DNA of 64,000 bases from Myxococcales bacterium (lineage in GTDB: Bacteria > Myxococcota_A > Polyangia > Nannocystales > Nannocystaceae): NCBI GenBank assembly GCA_020633295.1, contig JACKDW010000013.1, positions 1 to 64,000 on the forward strand. The letters are read 5' to 3'. Under the pieces are notes generated by a model. That model did no database searches. It saw nothing but the letters and a program-made list of their open reading frames with translations, and had not been told where the DNA came from. The translations under genes were made by a program, and so were the position numbers. Shown in pieces: positions 38,239 through 45,140 of this stretch. Positions within the stretch are counted from its first letter, which is position 1. Every line of letters begins with the position of its first letter.

Positions 38239-38613
38239 GATGTCTGCTGCGTCTTTCCTGGTTTCCCGGGGGCCGCCCCGCGGGCGGCGTCTCGCGACGT
38301 TGTGGGTTCTTCTGTGGTTGCGTCTCGGGTTGTACTGCACCGTCCCGCGCGCGTCCTTCGAACGAGCGGGGGAGGGTGGGAAACCAAGCGCGAATCTCGT
38401 GTCCGAGAAAGCCCAAACCCCCGGTCGTCGGGGACGCCGGGGGTCTTTCTTCTGCTCGCGCAGCGCGTGAATCAGCGACCCCTGGCGTCAGCCAGTAGTC
38501 GCGGTCGTCATGCACGCCGGGCGGGACATACTCGCAGTGTAGCGCATCGGCCTGGGCGGCCAATCACGTGCGTCGGCGGATCCTCACGGATTATCGACAG
38601 GCGCAAACCGCGC
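38239..38613. other. thrS leader/spacer region, no gene seen
   Basis: 375 bases between the kinase-TPR stop and thrS. It contains the hairpin at 38417. A minus-strand open frame from 38563 has a plausible start but ends in low-quality sequence overlapping thrS; it could at most be a leader peptide. No T-box core could be matched on the thrS strand. Confidence 0.45.
38417..38444 (-). terminator. Hairpin in the thrS leader (terminator or attenuator)
   Basis: ACCCCCGG (38417-38424) and CCGGGGGT (38437-38444) form a perfect 8-bp stem with a 12-base loop. On the minus strand it is followed by TTTGGGCTTTC; on the plus strand by CTTTCTTCT, so it could act in both directions. It either ends the kinase-TPR transcript or attenuates thrS, which starts about 180 bases further on. 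Confidence 0.6.
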
Positions 38614-41600
38614 CTATGCGTTGAGCCAGGTCCGGATCTCGTTCGCCTCGTCCGCGTAGGCCGCCGCGAAGCCGCCGAGGACGTCGAGCGCCTCCTGGGC
38701 CAGCGCGCGCGCCTCCTCGGGCCTTTCAGGCGAGCGCTCCGCGAGCGCGCGGGCGAGCGCGAAGCGGGCGAGCGCGAGCTCGGGATCGTCGGCGTCGCGG
38801 GTGGCGGCGAAGATCGTGATCGCCTCGCGGTAGACGGCGAGCGCCGCGTCGCGCTCCCCCCTGGCCTGATGGACATCTCCGAGCAGGCGCAGCGCGGGCG
38901 CGAGCTGGGCGCTGCCTGGAGGCAGGGTGGCGGCGAAGATCGAGCGCGCGCGCGTGAGGCTGGCGAGCGCCTCGTCTCGCTGGCCGGCGCGCAGCTGGGC
39001 CTCGCCCTGGACGACGAGCGACTCGGCGATCGACGGCGTGCTCGTGGAGCCGAGCGCCTCGAGGATAGCGACGCCGCGCGCCGCGTCGGCGATCGCGGTC
39101 TCGGGCAGCCCGGCGTTGATCTCGGCGCCGGCCAGCCACCGGAGGCTCTCGGCGTGCTCGGGGGAGGCGTCGCCAAACAGCGACACGGATTGATCGCGGC
39201 TCTCCCGGTGCGCCTGGAGTCCGCCGTCGACGTCGCCGAGGCCGACTCGGAGGTCGCCGAGCGTAGCGAGCAGTCGTCGGTGCGACTCGGTTGGGGTCGC
39301 GCCGACTGCGTCGAGGCCCGCCTCGACGTGGACGCGGGCCGCCGCGTAGTCCCTGCGTGAGAGCGCGAGACGCCCGAGCTCGTTGTGGACGTAGGGGGCG
39401 AACTGCGACCTCGCGGCAAGATCTCGATTGGCGAAGGACAGCGCGCGCGTGAGCGCGGCGCGGGGGGCCGCGTACTCGCCTTGACAGCGTAGCGCGTACC
39501 CGAGGTTGAACTCCATGTAGTGGACCTTGGGGTGCTCTGCGCCGAGCGCCGCGCTCGCGCGCTCGATCGCCTCGCGTGAGTTCGCGGCCATCGCGTCGAG
39601 TCGGTCGCGATTGCCCTCGAGGACAGCCAACCCGCTGAGCGACGTGACGAGCGCCGATGGGTCGTCTTCGAGTTGCTCGCGGGCGATCTGGAGCGCCGCT
39701 TCGAACTCGCGGTCCGCCGCGTCGTAGGCGCCCGCGTGCAGCTGCGCGTAGGCGAGGTTGTTGTGAAGCAGCCAGTCGAGTCGTGTGCGCTCGCCGCGGG
39801 CGCGGCGGATGAGCGTCTCGGCCAGCGGCGCGAGCGCGAGCGCGTCTTGCGGGCGTGAGAGGTGCGCCGCTGTGACAAACATGTATTTGGAGACAGCCTC
39901 CGAGGCGGCCTCGTCCTGGCCGACGGCGAGCCCGGTCCACAGCGCGCGCGCGAGCGCGGCCTCGGCGTTCTCCGGCTCGACGGCGTTCATCCACGTGCTG
40001 CCCACGCGCAGCGAGGCCTCGGCGATCAGCGGCTCGTAGGCGAGGCGCTCGCCGACCTCGAGCGCCGAGGTTGCCGACGCGGCCGCGTCGGCGTACTTCC
40101 CGGTGATCTCGAGGACGCGCGCGCGCGCGAGCTGCTCGCGCTGCTCGCGAACCTCGCGGGCGGCCGCCGGGTCCTCGGGCAGCGCGACGGCGCTCGCCAG
40201 CGCCTCGAGATCGTCGCAGCGCGCCAGCGATGGGAGCTGCGCGGCGGCCTCGACGGCGCGATCGAGCACGCCCCCGTCGGCCTCCGCGAGCACGCCGGCG
40301 AGCGCGTCGAGGCCGGCGCGGCGGCTCGCCAGGCAGGCGGTGCGCAGATCAAAGATCGCGTCGCTCTGGCGCGCGTCGCGGTGATCCTCGCAGACGTCGA
40401 CGCTGGCGGCGACCCAGTCCGCAGCGTAGCGATCGATGGATGCCTGTACATTCAACCATGTCGATTCGGCGTGCGCGGCGCCCGTGTTCATGAGGCCCGC
40501 GCGCGCGGCCTCGCGGCGCGCGTCGTCCCAGACGCCGGCGAGCTCGGCCTCGACGCCGTGGCAGCGCGTGTCGACGGGCGGCGCGGCCCGCAGCGACATG
40601 GCGCCGACGCTGCCGGCGGCCGTGACCACGACGAGGCCCGACGCCGCGAGCCAGCGTCGACGCTGGGCGCTCGGGTCGCGGTCGAGCGCGGCGAGCAGCT
40701 CGAGCATCGAGGGGTAGCGCGCGTCGACGTCGGCGGCGAGGCCGCGCAGGATGACGCGGCGGACCCAGCTCGGCACGCTCGAGCCCGCGGGCGGCTCGCG
40801 GACGTCGCCCGCGGTCACGCGGTGGATGAGCTCCGCGAGGCTCGTGCACGCGAACGGGAGCTGCCCGTAGAGCGCCTCGTAGAGCGCGACGCAGAACGAG
40901 AATTGATCGCTCGCGGCGGTCGCCGGGAGCCCGAGATGTTGCTCCGGGGACATGTACGCCGGCGTCCCCATGATCGCGCCGGTCCGCGTCAACGCGACGT
41001 CGAGCAGGCGCGCGCCGCCGGCCTCGGGCGCGTCGACGGCGTCGTGATCGAGCTCGCCCGGATCGGCGACGCCGCGCGCGAGCCCGAAGTCGAGGACCTT
41101 GACGGCCCCGCCCTCGGCGAGCAGCGCGTTGTGGGGCTTGAAGTCGCGGTGGATGATCCCGGCCGCGTGCGCGGCCTGGAGCCCGAGGCCCGCCTGGCGG
41201 AACACGGCGAGGACGTCGCGCCACGGGTGCGTCGACTTGGCGCGCGCGCGGCCGCGGGCGTCCGGCGCGTCGAGCTCATCGTCAGAGACCGCGTCGGAGA
41301 GCGCCGCGTTGGAATGCTCGCGCCCGTCGGCCTCGCCGCCGACCGCGTCGAGCCAGGCGTCGAGGCTCATGCCGCGCACGAACTCCATCGCCACGAACAC
41401 GCGGCCCTCGTGCTCGCCGACCTCGTGCACGGTGACGATGTTGGGGTGGGAGAGCCGCGCCATCGCCTGGGCCTCGCGGAGCAGGCGCGCGCGCCCCATC
41501 TCCTCGCTTCCCGTGGCCTCGCCGCGCAGGACCTTGACGGCGACCTTGCGGTCGAGCTTGTCGTCATAGGCGGCGTAGACGACCCCCATGCCGCCCTCGC

Positions 41601-42111
41601 CGAGGTGGCCCAAGACCGCGAAGCGGCCGATCCGCGTCTGCGCGACGGGCTTGTTGAAGAGGCTCGAGCGGATCATCCCCTTGATCCGCCGGTACTCGAG
41701 CGCGTCGCCGAAGCGCACGTTCGCGGCGCCGCCGGAGGCCCGCGTCTCCGAGAGCGCGAGCTCGTCCCGCTCGGCGGGGGTCAGCGCGTTGGGGTCCGGG
41801 CTCATGGTGTCCATCGAGCCGAGCTGGTCGTCCCGCAGGAGCTGATCGACGAACGCGCCGGCCCGCGCCACGCGCGAGCTCGCCGGGCTGTCGCCGTCGG
41901 GCGTCACCGTGTCGAGGGTCCCGAGCGCGTCGACGTCCGGCGTGATCGTCTCCATGGTCTCGAGCGCCTCGCGCTCGCGCCCCGCGAGCGCCTCGGCGTC
42001 CGTGACCTCGTCGCGCGGGCGCGCGTCGGTCCGCGGCTCTGCGGGGTCTCGCCCGATCATCCCTGGGTTCTCTCGTGCTCGACGCTTGAGCTTCTCAGCG
42101 TACATAATCAT
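38614..42111 (-). CDS. Ser/Thr protein kinase with C-terminal TPR domain
   Basis: About 1,165 residues if started at ATG 42111 behind CGAGG; ATGs at 42105 and 42060 are alternatives, and the frame is open to 42198. Residues 50-110 carry three short repeats, TITPD, TVTPD and TMSPD, in a disordered region. The kinase domain (about 130-490) has LGEGGMGVVY, VAVKVLRG, HRDFKPHN, LDFGLAR and YMSPEQ, with an acidic insert of some 40 residues before HPWRDVLAVFRQ. A membrane helix follows (WLAASGLVVVTAAGSV), then roughly 600 residues of TPR-like helices (NNLAYAQLHAGAYDAADREF, NLGYALRCQGEYAAPRAAL). The layout is a hallmark of myxobacterial kinases. It lies directly after the ECF sigma gene. Confidence 0.9.
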   Translation of the reverse strand: MIMYAEKLKRRARENPGMIGRDPAEPRTDARPRDEVTDAEALAGREREALETMETITPDVDALGTLDTVTPDGDSPASSRVARAGAFVDQLLRDDQLGSMDTMSPDPNALTPAERDELALSETRASGGAANVRFGDALEYRRIKGMIRSSLFNKPVAQTRIGRFAVLGHLGEGGMGVVYAAYDDKLDRKVAVKVLRGEATGSEEMGRARLLREAQAMARLSHPNIVTVHEVGEHEGRVFVAMEFVRGMSLDAWLDAVGGEADGREHSNAALSDAVSDDELDAPDARGRARAKSTHPWRDVLAVFRQAGLGLQAAHAAGIIHRDFKPHNALLAEGGAVKVLDFGLARGVADPGELDHDAVDAPEAGGARLLDVALTRTGAIMGTPAYMSPEQHLGLPATAASDQFSFCVALYEALYGQLPFACTSLAELIHRVTAGDVREPPAGSSVPSWVRRVILRGLAADVDARYPSMLELLAALDRDPSAQRRRWLAASGLVVVTAAGSVGAMSLRAAPPVDTRCHGVEAELAGVWDDARREAARAGLMNTGAAHAESTWLNVQASIDRYAADWVAASVDVCEDHRDARQSDAIFDLRTACLASRRAGLDALAGVLAEADGGVLDRAVEAAAQLPSLARCDDLEALASAVALPEDPAAAREVREQREQLARARVLEITGKYADAAASATSALEVGERLAYEPLIAEASLRVGSTWMNAVEPENAEAALARALWTGLAVGQDEAASEAVSKYMFVTAAHLSRPQDALALAPLAETLIRRARGERTRLDWLLHNNLAYAQLHAGAYDAADREFEAALQIAREQLEDDPSALVTSLSGLAVLEGNRDRLDAMAANSREAIERASAALGAEHPKVHYMEFNLGYALRCQGEYAAPRAALTRALSFANRDLAARSQFAPYVHNELGRLALSRRDYAAARVHVEAGLDAVGATPTESHRRLLATLGDLRVGLGDVDGGLQAHRESRDQSVSLFGDASPEHAESLRWLAGAEINAGLPETAIADAARGVAILEALGSTSTPSIAESLVVQGEAQLRAGQRDEALASLTRARSIFAATLPPGSAQLAPALRLLGDVHQARGERDAALAVYREAITIFAATRDADDPELALARFALARALAERSPERPEEARALAQEALDVLGGFAAAYADEANEIRTWLNA

Positions 42112-42263
42112 ACCTCGGGCCGCCTGCGGTCGGTCGCCGCGGCGCGTCGACGCGCGCATGGCCTTCAGAGCAGACGTCGCCGCGCGCGGGGAAACCAATT
42201 GCGGCGCGTCGCTGCGGCCGCGAATTCGCCGGGCCCGCGCCCGCGACGATTCCGCGCCGCCCG

Positions 42264-42902
42264 CTACGTCCGGTCGCCGGGTGTGCCGAAGTACCCGCGG
42301 ATGCGCGAGACCCAGCTCTCCATGTCGGAGATCGTGCTCTGCAGCAGGTGCGGCGAGCGAGCGAGGCGCTTGAGCTCGCGGTCGAGCAGCTGCCGCGCGC
42401 GACGCAGTCGCGTGCGCGCGGTGCCCTCGGGGATCTCGAGGGCCTCGCTGAGCTCGCGCGCCGACATGCTCTCCCAGTAGTAGAGCTCCAGGATCACCTG
42501 GTAGTCGAGCGGGATCTTGCGCAGCGCGTGCATCAGCAGCTGGATCTCCTGCTCGCGGGCGATCATCGACGTCGGCGTCGGCCCCATGTCCTCGACGGAG
42601 CGCGCGCCGAAGTCGATGCGGTCGTCGTGGCGGCGCCGCTTGCGAAAGTGGTCGTAGAGCACGTTGCGCGCGATCCCGAACAGGAACGCGCGGAAGCGGG
42701 TGTCCTCGCGCAGCTTCTCGTGCGCCTCGATGCAGACGAGAAATGTCTTTTGAATCAGGTCGGGAGCCTGCTCGCCGGCCTTGTTGTGAAAGAACCTGGC
42801 GATCGCGTCGTAGTGGCGTTCGAACAGCTTCTCGCCGGCGTTCGGATCACCGGCGCGCCAGGCCGCGAGGAGCTGATGATCGGTCGTCATCCGCATTTGC
42901 AT
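42264..42902 (-). CDS. ECF-type RNA polymerase sigma factor
   Basis: 212 residues from ATG 42902 (MQMRMTTDHQLL; ATGs at 42896 and 42890 are equally possible). Sigma region 2 is DLIQKTFLVCIEAHEKL, TRFRAFLFGIARNVLYDHFRKRRR (split); region 4 is LDYQVILELYYWESMSARELSEAL and GTARTRLRRARQLLDREL. There is a short C-terminal tail (SWVSRIRGYFG). No anti-sigma factor gene is adjacent; instead the kinase-TPR gene follows 150 bases downstream in the same direction. Sigma factors next to Hanks kinases are often activated by phosphorylation, so the kinase may be its regulator. Confidence 0.93.
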   Translation of the reverse strand: MQMRMTTDHQLLAAWRAGDPNAGEKLFERHYDAIARFFHNKAGEQAPDLIQKTFLVCIEAHEKLREDTRFRAFLFGIARNVLYDHFRKRRRHDDRIDFGARSVEDMGPTPTSMIAREQEIQLLMHALRKIPLDYQVILELYYWESMSARELSEALEIPEGTARTRLRRARQLLDRELKRLARSPHLLQSTISDMESWVSRIRGYFGTPGDRT

Positions 42903-43198
42903 GGTAGCAGCAGGTGCCGCTGAGACGCGCCGCGCGAGCGAGATGCTTCCCGCTCGCGGGCGACGCGAACCCGCGCGCGGACCGGACCCGCGGCCGGACG
43001 CGATCGCGCGCGGCGGGCGAAAAAAACTCGACCCCTCCGCAAATTGGGCAATTGGTTGTTCGCGGACGAGCGACGTCATGAGTGGAGACACCCCATCGAG
43101 ACGACGCCCCACCGGGCCCGCAGACCAGCCGTCGCCCAGGACGCGCGCGCGGCTCCCGTATCGAGGCCCCCGGGGCAGGGGTAAAGGAGACAAAGGCC

Positions 43199-44230
43199 AT
43201 GTTTAACCTTCGCAACACCATGATCCTCGCCTTCGCGGTCGCGCTCACCGGAGCCTGCGACGCGGACGTCGAGCGCGAGTTCGACCCCGCGAGCGACGGC
43301 GAGACCGCGCTGCGCCCGGGGGCTGGCTTCAGCTTCAACACCAGCTACGCGGGCAATCACGCGCTCGACCACGTCGACCTCACGGGCGCGCCCTACCAGG
43401 GCGTCTCGCTCATGTGGATCGAGCACGACAACGGCGTCGATCCCCGCGAGCAGGTCGACCCGTCGACCATCAACGTGATCGACGGGGAGCTCCTCGGCGT
43501 GCGCTTCGACAACCAGCAGCTCACGCACACCGACTGGGGCGACACCCTGTGGCTGTTCTACATCGAGGGCGTCGGCGAGATCGAGGTCACGATGGTGCCG
43601 CGGTCGATCGGCGCCACCAAGGACCAGTCGATGCCGTGGTACGACCTGTACTGGGCGTTCCCGGGCGAGAACTCGCTGCCGATGTGCCCGAAGGAAGCCG
43701 ATGATCCGCTCGAGGCGACCGTCTACCGCGGGATCTCGATCGACTACGGCACCGGCGAGGTCTCGGACCACGCGGACATGCTGTACTTCGGCTGTCACAA
43801 CGGCGCGGTCGGCAAGGCCTACTGGTGGGGCTACGGCTACCACGTGTTCCACGACATCGACCCGGTGGCGTCGCTCGACTGGTTCACGGCCGCGATCCGG
43901 ATGATCCGCGCTGACATCCTCGGCGACGCGACCTCCTACACGAACCCCGGGAACGAGGTCGCGCCGAACGACAACCTCGGGCTCCGCGCGGGCTTCCCGT
44001 CCAACTCGATCGACGAGGCGGTCTGGGACGAGAACGGCGCGATCTGTGCGGACTCGGCCCGCGACGGGACCGCGCTCGGCAGCATCTCCGGGGCGCCCCC
44101 GACCTGCGCGAGCCTGGGCGGCGCGTACGACGTGATGGCGAGCGACGCGAACGCGAAGTTCATGACCCGCGTGCCCGAGCCGACGCCGCCGATCTTCTCA
44201 CCGCTGCCGGGTCCGCCCACGCCGCTGTAG
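43199..44230 (+). CDS. ADYC-type lipoprotein
   Basis: 343 residues from ATG 43199 behind AAAGGAGA, a strong ribosome site. The signal ends ILAFAVALTGAC (lipobox). The middle holds a Trp/Tyr-rich module with CHNGAVGKAYWWGYG preceded by ADMLYFGC, which matches the ADYC domain of myxobacterial secreted proteins; MCPKEADDP and DENGAICADSARDG are other conserved-looking parts. The domain's function is not known to me. The C-terminus is Pro-rich. The spacer before it (42903-43198) includes an AT-rich patch around 43021-43062 that may be the promoter. Confidence 0.8.
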   Translation: MFNLRNTMILAFAVALTGACDADVEREFDPASDGETALRPGAGFSFNTSYAGNHALDHVDLTGAPYQGVSLMWIEHDNGVDPREQVDPSTINVIDGELLGVRFDNQQLTHTDWGDTLWLFYIEGVGEIEVTMVPRSIGATKDQSMPWYDLYWAFPGENSLPMCPKEADDPLEATVYRGISIDYGTGEVSDHADMLYFGCHNGAVGKAYWWGYGYHVFHDIDPVASLDWFTAAIRMIRADILGDATSYTNPGNEVAPNDNLGLRAGFPSNSIDEAVWDENGAICADSARDGTALGSISGAPPTCASLGGAYDVMASDANAKFMTRVPEPTPPIFSPLPGPPTPL

Positions 44231-44260
44231 CCTGACCCACGAGGCAGGCGAACCGCGCGC

Positions 44261-44690
44261 TCAGGCGCCCGCCGGCGGCACGCCGCCCGGCGGGCGCCAC
44301 AGCAGGTAGCCGCGGGCCCAGAGCCGCGGCGCCTCGACGATCCCGCGGCCCGGCGCGCGCGCAGGGTCGCGGCGCCGCGTTTAAATCATGTTGTTGGGGA
44401 CATGTCCCTTCCGTCGCGCGCGCGCTGCCACGCCTCGGTCCAGCGCGCGAGCAGCTCGTGGATCGCGGTCCCCGGCGCGGCCCCGGAGGTCGCGCGGCAG
44501 GCAGTCGCACAACATCCGCGCCGCGACCCCGCAGCTGCCGTCGGTGTACAGCAGCAGGCCCTCGCCCCCCCGCGCCCGGTGAGCGTCCGTGCGTGGTGCG
44601 GGCGATGAACTTCCTCCGGCAGCCGCGCAGGTCCCGGACGCGCACGCGCGCCTCGCGGGCCGCCTTCGGGTAACCTGCACAAGCCCGCGG
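44261..44690 (-). pseudogene. Decayed or error-broken gene, unknown function
   Basis: On the minus strand sensible peptide pieces follow each other in different frames: RVRVRDLRGCRRKFIARTTH, then GEGLLLYTDGSCGVAARMLC, then GTAIHELLARWTEAWQRARDG, then, after the AT-rich palindrome at 44388, APRLWARGYLLWRPPGG ending at 44261. Stops at 44381 and neighbouring bases lie in the palindrome patch. The joined product would be about 130 residues. Family not recognised. Either a real pseudogene or several indel errors. Confidence 0.3.
44388..44403. repeat. Palindrome ATGTT-GTTGGG-GACAT
   Basis: Differs in a single base from the copies at 3726 and 13204 and, like them, is followed by G. It lies in an AT-rich patch (TTTAAATC before it) in the middle of the broken gene and carries stop codons for it. 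Confidence 0.5.
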
Positions 44691-44711
44691 TGATCTGGCA
44701 TACGGCTGTCC

Positions 44712-45122
44712 ATGGCTGCATCCAGCGACACCGTGCACCGCACGATCATCTCCACGCCCGGGGCCCCGGCGGCGATCGGGCCGTACTCGCAGGCGGTCCT
44801 CGTCTCGGGCGGGCGCACGCTCTACACGTCCGGGCAGATCTCGCTCGATCCGAAGACCGGCGCGATCGTCGGGGCGGACGACGTGCGCGTCCAGACCGAG
44901 CGCGTGCTCGACAACCTCGCCGCGGTGCTCGAGGCCGCGGGCATGGGCTTTGGGCAGGTCGTCCGGGCCGGCATCTTCCTGGCCGACATGGGCGACTTCG
45001 CGGTCGTCAACGAGATCTACAGCACGCGCTTTGTGGACGCGCCGCCCGCACGGTCGACCGTGCAGGTCGCTGGCTTGCCCAAGGGGGTCCTGGTCGAGAT
45101 CGACGTCGTGGCCGTGGGGTAG
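44712..45122 (+). CDS. ridA: RidA family 2-iminopropanoate/enamine deaminase
   Basis: 136 residues from ATG 44712. Family signatures: STPGAPAAIGPYSQAVLVSGG, LYTSGQISLDPKTG, VLDNLAAVLEAAGMGFGQVVRAGIFLADM (broken in three here) and the C-terminal PPARSTVQVAGLPKGVLVEID with the catalytic Arg. RidA hydrolyses reactive enamine/imine intermediates made by PLP enzymes, protecting the cell. Length is normal. The next gene starts 18 bases later in the same direction. Confidence 0.93.
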   Translation: MAASSDTVHRTIISTPGAPAAIGPYSQAVLVSGGRTLYTSGQISLDPKTGAIVGADDVRVQTERVLDNLAAVLEAAGMGFGQVVRAGIFLADMGDFAVVNEIYSTRFVDAPPARSTVQVAGLPKGVLVEIDVVAVG

Positions 45123-45140
45123 GGCGGCTACCATGTCGCG

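Noticed and set aside
38350..38395. AGGGTGG...CGCG on the plus strand near thrS, resembling a T-box core
   Set aside because: It is on the strand opposite to thrS, and the match to the T-box core is broken by several bases.
35959..39360. An open plus-strand frame of more than 1,100 codons
   Set aside because: It is antisense to thrS and the end of the kinase-TPR gene. No recognisable domain; stops are rare only because of GC content.
40920..40960. GGGGACATGTA within the kinase-TPR gene, resembling the palindrome
   Set aside because: It is the reverse complement of the conserved YMSPEQ codons, and the spacing to ATGTT is 7, not 6. The same word at 53576 in the PEGA kinase has the same cause.
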